Positions 34,593 through 43,097 of a DNA stretch of 64,000 bases are shown here, piece by piece (position 1 is the first letter of the stretch; the number at the start of each line of letters is the position of its first letter). The stretch is from Pseudomonas sp. (GTDB lineage: Bacteria; Pseudomonadota; Gammaproteobacteria; Pseudomonadales; Pseudomonadaceae). The DNA is taken from NCBI RefSeq assembly GCF_030683065.1, contig NZ_JAUXMX010000064.1, positions 28,322-92,321 of the forward strand, in the 5' to 3' direction. Below the pieces are notes generated by a model. That model saw only the letters and a list, made by a program, of their open reading frames with translations. It had not been told where the DNA came from and ran no database searches. The translations under genes and the position numbers were made by a program.

Positions 34593-34970
34593 TCAGCGCC
34601 CAGTGAGCCGCCAGCCTGCCAGGCCGAGGCACAGCCAGCCGCCCAGAAAGGCCATACCGCCGAACGGCGTAATGATGCCGAGCCCAGTAATGCCGCTGAG
34701 AGTCAGCAGATACAAGCTGCCAGAGAACAACAGAATGCCCAAGGCGAAACAGCCGCCGGCCAGATTCACCAGGCGACTAGGCGCCTGCAGCGCCAGCAAG
34801 GCCACACCGAGCAGTGCCAGGGCGTGGATCAACTGGTAGTGACTACCTGTCTGAAATACCGCCAGGTACTCAGGACTGAGCCGACTTTTCAGGCCATGGG
34901 CAGCGAAGGCGCCGAGGGCCACGCCAGTGAAACCGGCCAAGGCAGACAGCAACAACCATAGACGCGCCAT
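34593..34970 (-). CDS. DUF423 membrane protein
   Basis: A 125-residue inner-membrane protein of the DUF423 (YgdD-like) family with four hydrophobic segments. The N-terminal LSALAGFTGVALGAFAAHGL is the family hallmark and TPFGGMAFLGGW lies near the C-terminus. Function is unknown. It sits between thiS and the divergent mtgA gene, as in other pseudomonads. Confidence 0.9.
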   Translation of the reverse strand: MARLWLLLSALAGFTGVALGAFAAHGLKSRLSPEYLAVFQTGSHYQLIHALALLGVALLALQAPSRLVNLAGGCFALGILLFSGSLYLLTLSGITGLGIITPFGGMAFLGGWLCLGLAGWRLTGR

Positions 34971-35001
34971 GCATCACTCCAGACAAGGGTAAACAGACCG
35001 C

Positions 35002-35007
35002 TATAAT
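35002..35007 (+). promoter_or_regulatory. Consensus -10 box upstream of mtgA
   Basis: A perfect TATAAT lies 31 bp before the mtgA ATG in the short gap shared with the divergent DUF423 gene. No convincing -35 hexamer is visible at the right distance, so this is a tentative promoter. Confidence 0.4.
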
Positions 35008-35037
35008 GGCCGGCAAACTCAGCCTGGCCAAGCCCGC

Positions 35038-35730
35038 ATGTTTCGCTCCATCCGCCGCCTCCTGTTCAAACTGCTGCTCTGCCTCATGGTCGGCTCGGCG
35101 CTACTGGTGCTGGTCTTGCGCTGGGTGCCGCCACCCGGCACGGCCCTGATGGTCGAACGCAAGATCGAATCCTGGGTCGACGGCAAGCCGATCGACCTGC
35201 AGCGCAGCTGGCGGCCCTGGAGCGAGCTGCCGGACGACCTGAAGATCGCGGTTATCGCTGGCGAAGACCAGAAATTCGCCGAGCACTGGGGCTTTGATGT
35301 CGCGGCGATTCGTGCGGCCCTGGCGCACAATCAACAGGGCGGATCGCTACGCGGCGCCAGCACGCTGAGCCAGCAAGTGGCGAAAAACCTGTTCCTCTGG
35401 TCGGGCCGCAGCTGGCTGCGCAAAGGCATCGAGTTCTGGTTTACCGGCCTGGTCGAACTGCTTTGGCCAAAACAGCGCATTCTTGAGGTGTACCTCAACA
35501 GCGTTGAGTGGGGTGACGGCGTATTCGGCGCCGAAGCCGCGGCGCGCCATCACTTCAATACCGGCGCGCCCTACCTGTCGAATCAGCAGGCCAGCCTGCT
35601 GGCTGCCGTATTGCCAAACCCGCGCCAGTGGAGTGCTGGCCAGCCCAGCGCCCACGTCAACCGCCGCGCCAGCTGGATCCGCCAGCAGATGCGCCAACTC
35701 GGCGGCAGCCACTACCTCAATCGCCTGTAA
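35038..35730 (+). CDS. mtgA: Monofunctional peptidoglycan transglycosylase MtgA
   Basis: A 230-residue GT51 glycosyltransferase that polymerises lipid II into glycan strands at the outer face of the inner membrane. It has an N-terminal membrane anchor (about residues 8-30), the catalytic glutamate in AGEDQKFAEHWGFD, and the conserved GASTLSQQVAKNLFLW and YLNSVEWGDGVFG motifs. No transpeptidase domain follows, which defines the monofunctional class. Confidence 0.95.
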   Translation: MFRSIRRLLFKLLLCLMVGSALLVLVLRWVPPPGTALMVERKIESWVDGKPIDLQRSWRPWSELPDDLKIAVIAGEDQKFAEHWGFDVAAIRAALAHNQQGGSLRGASTLSQQVAKNLFLWSGRSWLRKGIEFWFTGLVELLWPKQRILEVYLNSVEWGDGVFGAEAAARHHFNTGAPYLSNQQASLLAAVLPNPRQWSAGQPSAHVNRRASWIRQQMRQLGGSHYLNRL

Positions 35731-35731
35731 G

Positions 35732-35757
35732 CACTGGCCGCACTGGCCGCACTGGCT
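35732..35757. repeat. Short 9-bp tandem repeat after mtgA
   Basis: CACTGGCCG occurs twice in full, followed by a nearly complete third copy, directly after the mtgA stop codon. No function is evident. Confidence 0.75.
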
Positions 35758-35820
35758 CAAGTGCCTGACAAGGCCACGGGCGATCCAGCCAATCGAGAAC
35801 GAGCGCATAGCTCGCGAGTT

Positions 35821-35885
35821 TGTAGGATGGCGTTGAGCGCAGCGATACCCATCGAGTGGTTTAGACCTTTATCTGCATGATGGGT
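35821..35885. repeat. Degenerate intergenic inverted-repeat element
   Basis: TGTAGGATGGCGTTGAGCGC followed by AGCGATACCCATC and a later GATGGGT resembles the dispersed GATGGGT...ACCCATC elements common in pseudomonad intergenic DNA. The arms ACCCATC (35847-35853) and GATGGGT (35879-35885) can pair. Confidence 0.5.
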
Positions 35886-36095
35886 TACGGCGCATTTGTT
35901 CTGCTGACAGCAGGTCAATTTGCGGGCGCCTAACCTAAGCTGCCCGACCCATCTAAGGTCTTCTGCCGCGAAGCTTTTGCTGGGCCACAGAGCATTCGCG
36001 ACTGAACTGGCGCTGACCCGACATTCGACCGCTGTCGCGCCCACCAAAAGCACCCTGCTCGGGACTCTGCGGCGAATGGGCACATTCCATAAAGG

Positions 36096-36713
36096 TTAAG
36101 GAGCGCCCCGACCCAGCGCGCCGCGCGGCACCACCTGCAACAGCAACAGCTGCTCGTCTGCGGTGTGCGCAGTCAGCCCCGCCTCGGGATAGACCCAGGC
36201 CTGGCCTTCGTCCAACTCCAGGCGCAGGCGCGGCTGGCCGATAGTGCTGAGCAAACGCTCGGCAGCCACAACCTGCTGCGGTTTGAGCGTCAGAGCAACG
36301 ACTGCATGAGCACCCAAGTCGGCCAACAACTGCGCGCCCAGCGGCTGCGCATCATCGCGCACACTCAGCCCGGCCGCGGCCATCAGGCTGTCGCGCGCAG
36401 CCTCGCCCAGCTCGACCTCGGCTTCCAGCGTCCAGGGCTCGTCACTGGCCTGCCAGTGCGCGCGGTAGAGCAAGCGCGCCCCGTCCAGACGTGGCTGCAA
36501 CCAAAGTTCGCCCTCCGCCTGGCCCCGCAACATGGCCAGACTCAAACGGTTATCGGCCAGGGGCACGAGCACGGCGGCCTGCCACTCGGCCAACCAGGGC
36601 AGCGGCGCCGCAGCAGGTTGCGGACGCATCAACCAGGCGCCCCAGGCGAAGAACAGCAGAGCGACGCCAATAAAGATCAAACTATGCTGCAAGCGCAGGG
36701 GCGGTAGCTTCAT
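36096..36713 (-). CDS. Hypothetical membrane-anchored protein downstream of rpoH
   Basis: A 205-residue protein with one N-terminal transmembrane segment (about residues 9-28, HSLIFIGVALLFFAWGAWLM) and a soluble, Leu/Ala-rich periplasmic domain. I do not recognise a domain family. It lies downstream of rpoH on the same strand, beyond a strong terminator; a hypothetical gene occupies this position in other pseudomonads. The chosen ATG (MKLPPLRLQ) is 10 codons inside the longest frame and gives a more normal N-terminus, because the extra codons run into the terminator. Confidence 0.65.
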   Translation of the reverse strand: MKLPPLRLQHSLIFIGVALLFFAWGAWLMRPQPAAAPLPWLAEWQAAVLVPLADNRLSLAMLRGQAEGELWLQPRLDGARLLYRAHWQASDEPWTLEAEVELGEAARDSLMAAAGLSVRDDAQPLGAQLLADLGAHAVVALTLKPQQVVAAERLLSTIGQPRLRLELDEGQAWVYPEAGLTAHTADEQLLLLQVVPRGALGRGAP

Positions 36714-36728
36714 GAATAGTTTCCAGAC

Positions 36729-36756
36729 AAAAAAAAGCCGCACACAGGTGCGGCTT
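36729..36756 (-). terminator. Rho-independent terminator of rpoH
   Basis: On the minus strand, AAGCCGCAC and GTGCGGCTT pair with a 4-nt loop and are followed by a run of eight T residues. It lies 22 bp after the rpoH stop codon. This is the clearest intrinsic terminator in the window. Confidence 0.92.
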
Positions 36757-36777
36757 CTTGTTCGGGTAGGGAATTAA

Positions 36778-37632
36778 CTACGCGGCGATCGAGCCCTTGA
36801 GCTTGTTCATCGCATTTTTCTCCAGCTGACGGATGCGCTCGGCGGAGACGTTGTACTTAGCGGCCAGCTCATGCAGCGTGGCTTTTTCCTCGGCCAGCCA
36901 GCGCTGGTAGAGGATATCGCGACTGCGCTCGTCGAGCCCTTCCAGAGCCTCGTGCAGGCTTGCGGTAGAGCTGTCTGTCCAGTCCGAGGCCTCAAGCTGA
37001 CGCGCCGGGTCGTAGCGGTGATCTTCCAGGTATTGAGCGGGCGACTGGAACGCACTTTCGTCGTCGGCTTCGGTGGCCGGGTCGAAGGCCATGTCGTGGC
37101 CGGTCAGGCGGCTTTCCATCTCGCGCACTTCGCGCGGTTCGACACCCAGGCTCTCGGCTACGGCGTGCACTTCCTCATTGTTCAACCAGGCCAGACGCTT
37201 TTTCTGACTGCGCAGGTTGAAGAACAATTTACGCTGCGCCTTGGTGGTCGCGACCTTGACGATGCGCCAGTTGCGCAGAATGAACTCATGGATCTCGGCA
37301 CGAATCCAGTGCACGGCGAACGACACCAAACGCACACCCATCTCCGGATTGAAGCGCTTGACCGCCTTCATCAGGCCGACATTGCCTTCCTGCACCAGGT
37401 CAGCTTGGGCAAGGCCATAACCGGAATAGCTGCGGGCGATATGCACGACAAAACGCAGGTGGGCGAGCACCATTTGCCGAGCGGCTTCAAGATCCTGGTT
37501 GTAGTACAGGTTCTCGGCCAGCTCGCGCTCCTGCTCAGGGGTCAACAGCGGTATGCAGTTGACCGCATGCACATAAGCCTCAAGGTTGGCGCCTGGGACC
37601 AAAGCATGAACAGGTTGCAAAGAAGTGGACAT
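36778..37632 (-). CDS. rpoH: Heat-shock sigma factor RpoH (sigma-32)
   Basis: A 284-residue alternative sigma factor that directs transcription of chaperones and proteases. Region 2 contains NLYYNQDLEAARQMVLAHLRFVVHIA, of which the core QDLEAARQMVLAHLRF is diagnostic; the RpoH box QRKLFFNLR, which separates RpoH from other sigma-70 proteins, is present, and region 4 has SAERIRQLEKNAMNKL. The start MSTSLQPVHALVPG follows GGAGG. An AlgU/sigma-E type promoter precedes it. It is downstream of ftsX on the same strand. Confidence 0.97.
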   Translation of the reverse strand: MSTSLQPVHALVPGANLEAYVHAVNCIPLLTPEQERELAENLYYNQDLEAARQMVLAHLRFVVHIARSYSGYGLAQADLVQEGNVGLMKAVKRFNPEMGVRLVSFAVHWIRAEIHEFILRNWRIVKVATTKAQRKLFFNLRSQKKRLAWLNNEEVHAVAESLGVEPREVREMESRLTGHDMAFDPATEADDESAFQSPAQYLEDHRYDPARQLEASDWTDSSTASLHEALEGLDERSRDILYQRWLAEEKATLHELAAKYNVSAERIRQLEKNAMNKLKGSIAA

Positions 37633-37678
37633 TTGAATCCTCCGACTCACGAATCGAGCGCAGTGTAACACTGAGCAA

Positions 37679-37721
37679 TACGACTAGGAACGCTCTTACA
37701 AGTTCCCTTACACATAGTCAA
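37679..37721 (-). promoter_or_regulatory. AlgU (sigma-E)-type promoter of rpoH, with a weak sigma-70 promoter overlapping
   Basis: Minus strand GAACTT (37705-37700), a 16-bp spacer and TCGTA (37683-37679) match the sigma-E/AlgU pattern GAACTT-N16/17-TCnnA. It lies about 47 bp before the ATG. P. aeruginosa rpoH is known to have an AlgU-dependent promoter. A TTGACT (37721-37716) with 17-bp spacing to TAAGAG is a weak additional sigma-70 candidate. Confidence 0.65.
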
Positions 37722-37744
37722 CATCAATTAAAACAATACCTTAG

Positions 37745-38761
37745 CTATCTTGGCTGTAATTCATTCAAGTGCCGGGCCACGGCTAGCCAGGCGCCGATAT
37801 ACCCGAGCAACACGGCACCGAGCAGCAAGGACAGGCCATCGCCTGCCGGCACACCCGCCAGGGCAAAGTCGCTGCCGTATAGCCCGGCCAGGCGCATCAC
37901 CGCGTCGTTCAGCCAGCCCAGGCCATAAGCCAGCACCAGCCAGGCCAACAGCCCGGCACCCAAACCATAGAGCGCACCCATATAAAGGAAGGGCCGGCGC
38001 ACGTAGCTGTCGGTACCGCCGACCAACTTGATCACCTCGATCTCGGTGCGGCGGTTCTCGATATGCAGGCGAATGGTGTTGCCAATCACCAACAGCAAGG
38101 CCATCACCAGCAACAAGGTCAGGCCGAAAACAAAGCGATCACCCAGGTTAAGAATCGCCGTCAGTCGCTCGACCCACACCAGGTCGAGCTGCGCCTGCTG
38201 CACCTTGGGCAACTCGGCCAAGCGCAGACGCAGAGCCTCCAGAGTGACCTTGTCGACTTCCTTGGGCGTCACCAGCACCACGCCAGGCAATGGATTATCC
38301 GGCAATTCCTTGAGTGCCTCGCCCAGCCCGGACTGTTGCTGGAATTCCAGCAGGGCCTGCTCGCGGCTTATCCACTCGGCCTCGGCGACATCGTCCATCG
38401 CGGCGATCTGCTCACGCAGAGCCTGGCCTTCGACCTCGCTGGCGTCGATCTGCAGAAACAGAGAAATCTGCGCAGCGCGCTGCCAGGAGCCGCCAAGACG
38501 CTCGACATTGTCCAGCAGCAGGGCCAGCCCCATCGGTAGACTCAGAGCAACGGCCATCACCAGGCAGGTGAAAAAGCTGCCAATGGGCTGCTTGACCAGG
38601 CGGCGCAGGCTGTCGACCAGGCTGGCACGGTGGCTTTCCAGCCAGGCGTCGAACTGGCTGCGCAGGTTCGGGCCGTCATCCGGGATTTTCGGATCGTGCT
38701 TTTTCGGTGCAGCGCCGACGCGTTGCGCCGGCTGCGGTGGTGGCATGCGGGTAGCGCTCAT
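37745..38761 (-). CDS. ftsX: Cell-division protein FtsX
   Basis: A 338-residue inner-membrane permease-like subunit that pairs with FtsE to activate septal peptidoglycan hydrolases. It has a cytoplasmic Pro/Lys-rich N-terminus, a first transmembrane segment near residues 65-85, a periplasmic loop containing EWISREQALLEFQQQ, and three more transmembrane segments in the FtsX domain (for example LTLLLVMALLLVIGNTI). The start overlaps the ftsE stop by 1 nt. Confidence 0.95.
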   Translation of the reverse strand: MSATRMPPPQPAQRVGAAPKKHDPKIPDDGPNLRSQFDAWLESHRASLVDSLRRLVKQPIGSFFTCLVMAVALSLPMGLALLLDNVERLGGSWQRAAQISLFLQIDASEVEGQALREQIAAMDDVAEAEWISREQALLEFQQQSGLGEALKELPDNPLPGVVLVTPKEVDKVTLEALRLRLAELPKVQQAQLDLVWVERLTAILNLGDRFVFGLTLLLVMALLLVIGNTIRLHIENRRTEIEVIKLVGGTDSYVRRPFLYMGALYGLGAGLLAWLVLAYGLGWLNDAVMRLAGLYGSDFALAGVPAGDGLSLLLGAVLLGYIGAWLAVARHLNELQPR

Positions 38762-39429
38762 CAGACCGCCTCCCCATCGCCAATCAAGCGGCCACGCTGC
38801 AGGGTCAGCATGCGGTGGCGCATGCGCGCGATCAGCGCCAGGTCGTGACTGGCGATCAATACACTGGTGCCGAGGCGATTGATGTCCTCGAACACCCCCA
38901 TGATCTCTGCCGCGAGGCGCGGGTCGAGGTTGCCGGTCGGTTCATCCGCGAGTAACAGCGCCGGGCGATGCACCACTGCACGCGCGATGCCGACGCGCTG
39001 CTGCTGGCCGGTGGACAGCTCGCTGGGAAACTGCTCGGCTTTGTCCGCCAGCGACACGCGGTCAAGGGCGGAGCCGACACGCTTGCCGATCTCCACCTTG
39101 GACAGGCCGAGAATCTGCAGCGGCAAGGCGACGTTGTCGAACACGCTGCGGTCGAACAGCAGCTGGTGGTTCTGGAACACCACGCCGATCTGCCGGCGCA
39201 GGTAGGGAATTTGCGCGTTGGTGATCTGACCCAGGTCTTGCCCGGCCAGCAGCAGCTTGCCGCTAGTCGGCCGCTCCATCGCCAACAACAGACGCAACAG
39301 GGTGCTCTTACCCGCACCCGAGTGCCCGGTGACGAACAAAAACTCGCCACGACGCACGCGAAAGCTCAGCTCGTGCAGCCCGACGTGACCATTGGGGTAA
39401 CGCTTACCGACCTGCTCGAACTTGATCAT
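38761..39429 (-). CDS. ftsE: Cell-division ATP-binding protein FtsE
   Basis: A 222-residue ABC ATPase that powers FtsX. Walker A GHSGAGKSTLL, signature LSTGQQQRVGIARA, Walker B ALLLADEPTGNLD and the switch His region (IASHDLALI) are intact. It overlaps both ftsX and ftsY by single nucleotides, so the three genes form a tight operon. Confidence 0.97.
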   Translation of the reverse strand: MIKFEQVGKRYPNGHVGLHELSFRVRRGEFLFVTGHSGAGKSTLLRLLLAMERPTSGKLLLAGQDLGQITNAQIPYLRRQIGVVFQNHQLLFDRSVFDNVALPLQILGLSKVEIGKRVGSALDRVSLADKAEQFPSELSTGQQQRVGIARAVVHRPALLLADEPTGNLDPRLAAEIMGVFEDINRLGTSVLIASHDLALIARMRHRMLTLQRGRLIGDGEAV

Positions 39430-40841
39430 TACGATTCCCGCGACTGGAACAGCGCCTGGACAAACGAGTTGGCCTCGAAGGTCCGCAGATCGTCGATCCC
39501 TTCGCCGACGCCAATATAGCGAATCGGCAGGCCGAACTGCTTGGCCAGGGCGAAGATCACACCGCCCTTGGCGGTTCCGTCCAGCTTGGTCAGAACCAGG
39601 CCGGTCAGGTTAACCGTCTGATGGAACTGCTTGGCCTGATTGATCGCATTCTGTCCAGTGCCGGCGTCCAGCACCAACAGCACCTCATGCGGCGCCGTGT
39701 CATCCAGCTTGCCGATCACCCGGCGAACCTTCTTCAGCTCTTCCATCAGGTTGTCTTTGGTGTGCAAGCGCCCGGCCGTGTCGGCAATCAGCACATCCAT
39801 GCCACGCGCCTTGGCGGCCTGCACCGCATCGAAGATTACCGACGCCGAGTCGGCACCGGTGTGCTGGGCGATCACCGCAATCTGGTTGCGCTCGCCCCAC
39901 ACTTGTAACTGCTCGACGGCGGCGGCACGGAAGGTGTCGCCAGCAGCCAGCATGACTTTCTTACCGTCCTGCTGCAGCTTTTTCGCCAGCTTGCCGATGG
40001 TGGTGGTCTTGCCGGCGCCGTTCACGCCCACGACCAGAATCACATAGGGCTGCTTGGTAGTGTCGATGCGCATCGGCTGCTCGACCGGCTTGAGCAGCGC
40101 GGTCAATTCGTCCTGCAGCGCCTGGTAGAGGGCACCGCTGTCGGTCAGCTGCTTGCGTGCAACTTTCTGGGTCAGGCTCTGGATGATCAGGTTGGTGGCC
40201 TCGACGCCGACGTCGGCGGTCAGCAGGCGGGTTTCGATTTCCTCAAGCAGCTCATCGTCGATCGCCTTCTTGCCGAGGAACAGGCTGGCCATGCCCTCGC
40301 CCAGGCTGGCACTGGTCTTCGACAGCCCCAGCTTGAGGCGGGCGAACCAGCCACCCTGGTTATCGCCCGGCTTGTTCTGCTCGACCTGCACCTCAGCCAC
40401 CGGGGCCTCGAGCACAATCGGCGCGACAGGCACAACCGGCTCGGGCTCTGGCACATGAATGACCGGATGCAGCACTTCGCTGCCGGCATTGATGCGGAAC
40501 CGCGAAGGCCGCGGCGCCTGCACCGGCTCGGCCATAGCCTCGGGGGCTGGTGCGGGAGCAGGTGCCTCTGCGGGTGCGGGCTCTGCCGGCGGCACGCTCG
40601 GAGCAACCGGCGCCGCTGGCTCGACCACTGGGGCAACAACCTTGTCGGCTGGTGGCAGCGTCGGGGCTGGCTCTGGTACGGGCACAGACTCAGGCACTTC
40701 AGGCGTGCGAATGGGCTCCTGCGGCTTCTTGCGCAGCCAGCCGAACAGGTCTTTCTTCTCCGCGGCTTTCTCGGCAGATGGCGACGCAGCGGGCGCGGGG
40801 CCGGGTGCGGGGGTCTTCTTGTCGTCGTTGGAACCAAACAT
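39429..40841 (-). CDS. ftsY: Signal recognition particle receptor FtsY
   Basis: A 470-residue SRP-GTPase that docks ribosome-SRP complexes at the membrane. It has an acidic Ala/Pro/Glu-rich A domain (about residues 1-150) and then the NG domain: VGVNGAGKTTTIGKLAKKL (G1), DTAGRLHTK (G3) and TKLDGTAKGG (G4). It is the first gene of the ftsY-ftsE-ftsX operon. A group II intron begins 131 bp upstream, in the region expected to hold the promoter. Confidence 0.96.
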   Translation of the reverse strand: MFGSNDDKKTPAPGPAPAASPSAEKAAEKKDLFGWLRKKPQEPIRTPEVPESVPVPEPAPTLPPADKVVAPVVEPAAPVAPSVPPAEPAPAEAPAPAPAPEAMAEPVQAPRPSRFRINAGSEVLHPVIHVPEPEPVVPVAPIVLEAPVAEVQVEQNKPGDNQGGWFARLKLGLSKTSASLGEGMASLFLGKKAIDDELLEEIETRLLTADVGVEATNLIIQSLTQKVARKQLTDSGALYQALQDELTALLKPVEQPMRIDTTKQPYVILVVGVNGAGKTTTIGKLAKKLQQDGKKVMLAAGDTFRAAAVEQLQVWGERNQIAVIAQHTGADSASVIFDAVQAAKARGMDVLIADTAGRLHTKDNLMEELKKVRRVIGKLDDTAPHEVLLVLDAGTGQNAINQAKQFHQTVNLTGLVLTKLDGTAKGGVIFALAKQFGLPIRYIGVGEGIDDLRTFEANSFVQALFQSRES

Positions 40842-40972
40842 GGAGGACGGCTATCTCAAAGGTGCGACGCGCCAGTGGGCGGGTCTAGTACATTGCCTGC
40901 GCAGCGGGCTAAACGCTGAAGAAACCGCGCAGTAATATTCAGACCACATACCAGACGTGGCCGCCAGTAAAG

Positions 40973-41012
40973 TCGGGTAGCCCCGGATCATTACAGATCC
41001 GGAGCCCCCTAA
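40973..41012 (-). ncRNA. Group II intron domain VI with branch-point adenosine
   Basis: Between domain V and the 3' end, CCGGATC and GATCCGG form the domain VI stem. A bulged A at 40978, seven nucleotides from the 3' end within CTACCC, is the expected branch nucleotide for lariat formation. Confidence 0.8.
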
Positions 41013-41046
41013 GAACCGTGCGTGCGGCTTTCACCGCACACGGCTC
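41013..41046 (-). ncRNA. Group II intron domain V
   Basis: The 34-nt sequence begins GAGCCGTGTGCGGTGAAAG and ends CGCACGCACGGTTC on the minus strand. It folds into the canonical domain V hairpin with a GAAA tetraloop, the two-nucleotide bulge and the catalytic triad region. It lies 62 nt after the stop codon of the reverse transcriptase. Confidence 0.93.
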
Positions 41047-41108
41047 AAGCCTACACGAAGCCAGTCGTACTGACCGGCAACACACGGGAGTAGCGCGCGA
41101 CTTTACCA

Positions 41109-42842
41109 CTATAAGCCGCTATGGAGCAGGTCTAGCTGTCGTTCCTGGCTGTGGGCCAGTGCATGGCAATTCGGGTGAAGCAGTACGCGATTGCTTAAGG
41201 TGTCCAGTCCGCCATCTACCCGCCTGATGACATGGTGATCATGCCAACCGGTCGCCTTACTAATCGCATACCCGCACAAAGCGCATTTGCCCCGTTGTCG
41301 TCGAAAGAGGCTGAGTATTTGTCCCCGATAACGCAGCTTGTGCTGCATCCGTTTGACCCTCAGTTCCTCCCACTTCAGTTCCTGCGCCGCATCATAAGGG
41401 TGGTAACCACCCGGAAGACGCTTGTGGCGCACGATTGCGGTGTCAGCTAGCGCATAAAGCCGACGATACTTCACCTCTGCCTTGCTGTTTTTATATGGGA
41501 ACGCAAACACCCAACTCCGACTGCTTATGGAGTGGAAGTATTTCTTCCTGATCCATGCCGCAGATTTCTTTGGATGCCTACGTTTCGCCCACCTCCAGAG
41601 CCGCCAATGGATCAGATGATCCAGCTTACTGAAGGTCTGTTTAGCTACTACAGGGGAATGGTATTGCGCCCACCCCCGTAGAACCGGGTTCAGTTGGCCG
41701 ATCAACACTTCCTGCGTCATGGCACCGCTGTTTTTAATGATCTCCTGCACCTTTCGATAGAACGCCGAGACGTTCTTCTTGGATGGTTTGATCAACAGCT
41801 TGCCCTTTCTGCGCGTCGATTTCGGCACATACTTCCTGAAATTCCACCCCAAGAAATCGAAGCCCAGATGGATATGCGTGATCTGCGTTTTCTCTTGGGA
41901 CAACTCAACCCCTCGTACCGACAGAAATTGCTCCACCCAAGGTTTGACCTCACTCACTAACAGCTCTTTCGAAACCGCGGTGATTACGAAGTCGTCCGCA
42001 TAGCGCACCACTTGAACCTTTGCTTTTTCAGCCTGTTTGACACCCAGCTTTTTCGCCAAGTGACGTTTCAGCTGGGTTTCCAGGCCATTCAGGGTAGCGT
42101 TCGCCAAACAAGGGGAAATGATGCCCCCTTGAGGCGTCCCGGCCTCCGTGGCCGTGAATTGTCCCCGGTCAATCACCCCGGTCCTCAACCACTTGCGCAG
42201 TACCGTTTTGTCCATCGGGACATTCCGGCACAGCCACTCATGATTGATGTTGTCGAAGAACCCCTTGATGTCGCCCTCCAGTATCCATTGCGGACTGTCC
42301 TGCCGTGAAAGCAGGGCAAAGAGTTCAACCATCGCATCAGCGGTCGATCGGTCCGGCCGGAAGCCATAACTTTTCGGATCACTGGTGCTTTCTATTACAG
42401 GTTCTAAGGCGAGCAAGTAGAGCGCCTGCATGGACCGATCCAACATCGTCGGAATGCCCAATGGACGCCTTTCCTGCTTGCCGGGTTTCGGAATCCACAC
42501 GCGCTTAAGCGGTTTCGGCCTATACCCTCGTTTTTGAGACAAACAGATCACAGCCTGGAGTTTCAATTTGGGCGTTGCCCATTTCTCTCCATCTACGCCA
42601 GGAGTCTTGCGGCCCCTATTTTCCGTGACTCGTCGCACAGCCAAACAGCGACCATGAAACGAATGGGTAAGCATCCGCTGCAGGCGTTTAACCCTGCGCC
42701 AATTGCCATCCCCTGTTGCCTGCGCAATTTTCAACTGCGTTTTCCGAACGGAAGCCTGAATCTCAACCCAGTCAAGACTGTGCCAAGTCATCTCTCCGTC
42801 GAAGGACGCAGACATTGCCAATATTTTTGGCCGTGCTTTCAT
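41109..42842 (-). CDS. ltrA: Group II intron reverse transcriptase/maturase with HNH endonuclease
   Basis: A 577-residue intron-encoded protein that stabilises the intron RNA for splicing and carries out target-primed reverse transcription. RT motifs include RRPLGIPTMLDR near 125-136, SYGFRPDRSTADA near 158, EGDIKGFFDNI near 189, GTPQGGIISP near 235 and the catalytic YADD at 281-284. A maturase (X) domain follows (LNPVLRGWAQYHSP). The C-terminal HNH domain (about 518-563) has CALCGY, HDHH and HPNCHALAH with its metal-binding residues intact. AGGAGG sits 5-6 nt before the ATG. The protein appears full length, so the element may still be active. Confidence 0.96.
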   Translation of the reverse strand: MKARPKILAMSASFDGEMTWHSLDWVEIQASVRKTQLKIAQATGDGNWRRVKRLQRMLTHSFHGRCLAVRRVTENRGRKTPGVDGEKWATPKLKLQAVICLSQKRGYRPKPLKRVWIPKPGKQERRPLGIPTMLDRSMQALYLLALEPVIESTSDPKSYGFRPDRSTADAMVELFALLSRQDSPQWILEGDIKGFFDNINHEWLCRNVPMDKTVLRKWLRTGVIDRGQFTATEAGTPQGGIISPCLANATLNGLETQLKRHLAKKLGVKQAEKAKVQVVRYADDFVITAVSKELLVSEVKPWVEQFLSVRGVELSQEKTQITHIHLGFDFLGWNFRKYVPKSTRRKGKLLIKPSKKNVSAFYRKVQEIIKNSGAMTQEVLIGQLNPVLRGWAQYHSPVVAKQTFSKLDHLIHWRLWRWAKRRHPKKSAAWIRKKYFHSISSRSWVFAFPYKNSKAEVKYRRLYALADTAIVRHKRLPGGYHPYDAAQELKWEELRVKRMQHKLRYRGQILSLFRRQRGKCALCGYAISKATGWHDHHVIRRVDGGLDTLSNRVLLHPNCHALAHSQERQLDLLHSGL

Positions 42843-42885
42843 ACTGTCCTCCTGATGGTTACGAAGACCTTCAGGACGAACCTTC

Positions 42886-42912
42886 CCCTAGGGGCAGAGT
42901 CCACCCCTAGGG
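42886..42912 (-). other. Stable hairpin just upstream of the maturase start
   Basis: CCCTAGGGG and CCCCTAGGG arms with a 9-nt loop lie about 45 nt before the reverse transcriptase ATG. In studied group II introns a domain IVa hairpin near the ribosome-binding site is the high-affinity binding site for the maturase and represses its translation. That role here is inferred from position only. Confidence 0.5.
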
Positions 42913-43097
42913 TCATTGTTACGCTGGAATCAGCGGTTTTCGTTGCGCCTGTAGACCAGGTGCACGTCAGCCAGAGTTGCCCCTGCCGATAATGTTTCAA
43001 TCGATATACCGCTCATTACAAACGGCCATTCGCTTTTTGCACCCTCCTATTCCCCACACTCATCAGCCACCCTTGCGGATTGCCTGCCCGTACCAAT

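Larger units (their letters stand above)
35731..36095. other. Gene-free stretch between mtgA and the downstream convergent gene
   Basis: The 365 bp hold a 9-bp tandem repeat and a degenerate inverted-repeat element, annotated separately. The rest contains only short overlapping ORFs without protein-like composition. I see no RNA gene or convincing terminator. Confidence 0.6.

Noticed and set aside
35757..36083. 108-codon minus-strand ORF between mtgA and the downstream gene
   Set aside because: It translates a known type of intergenic repeat and has mixed Cys/Arg composition with no ribosome site.
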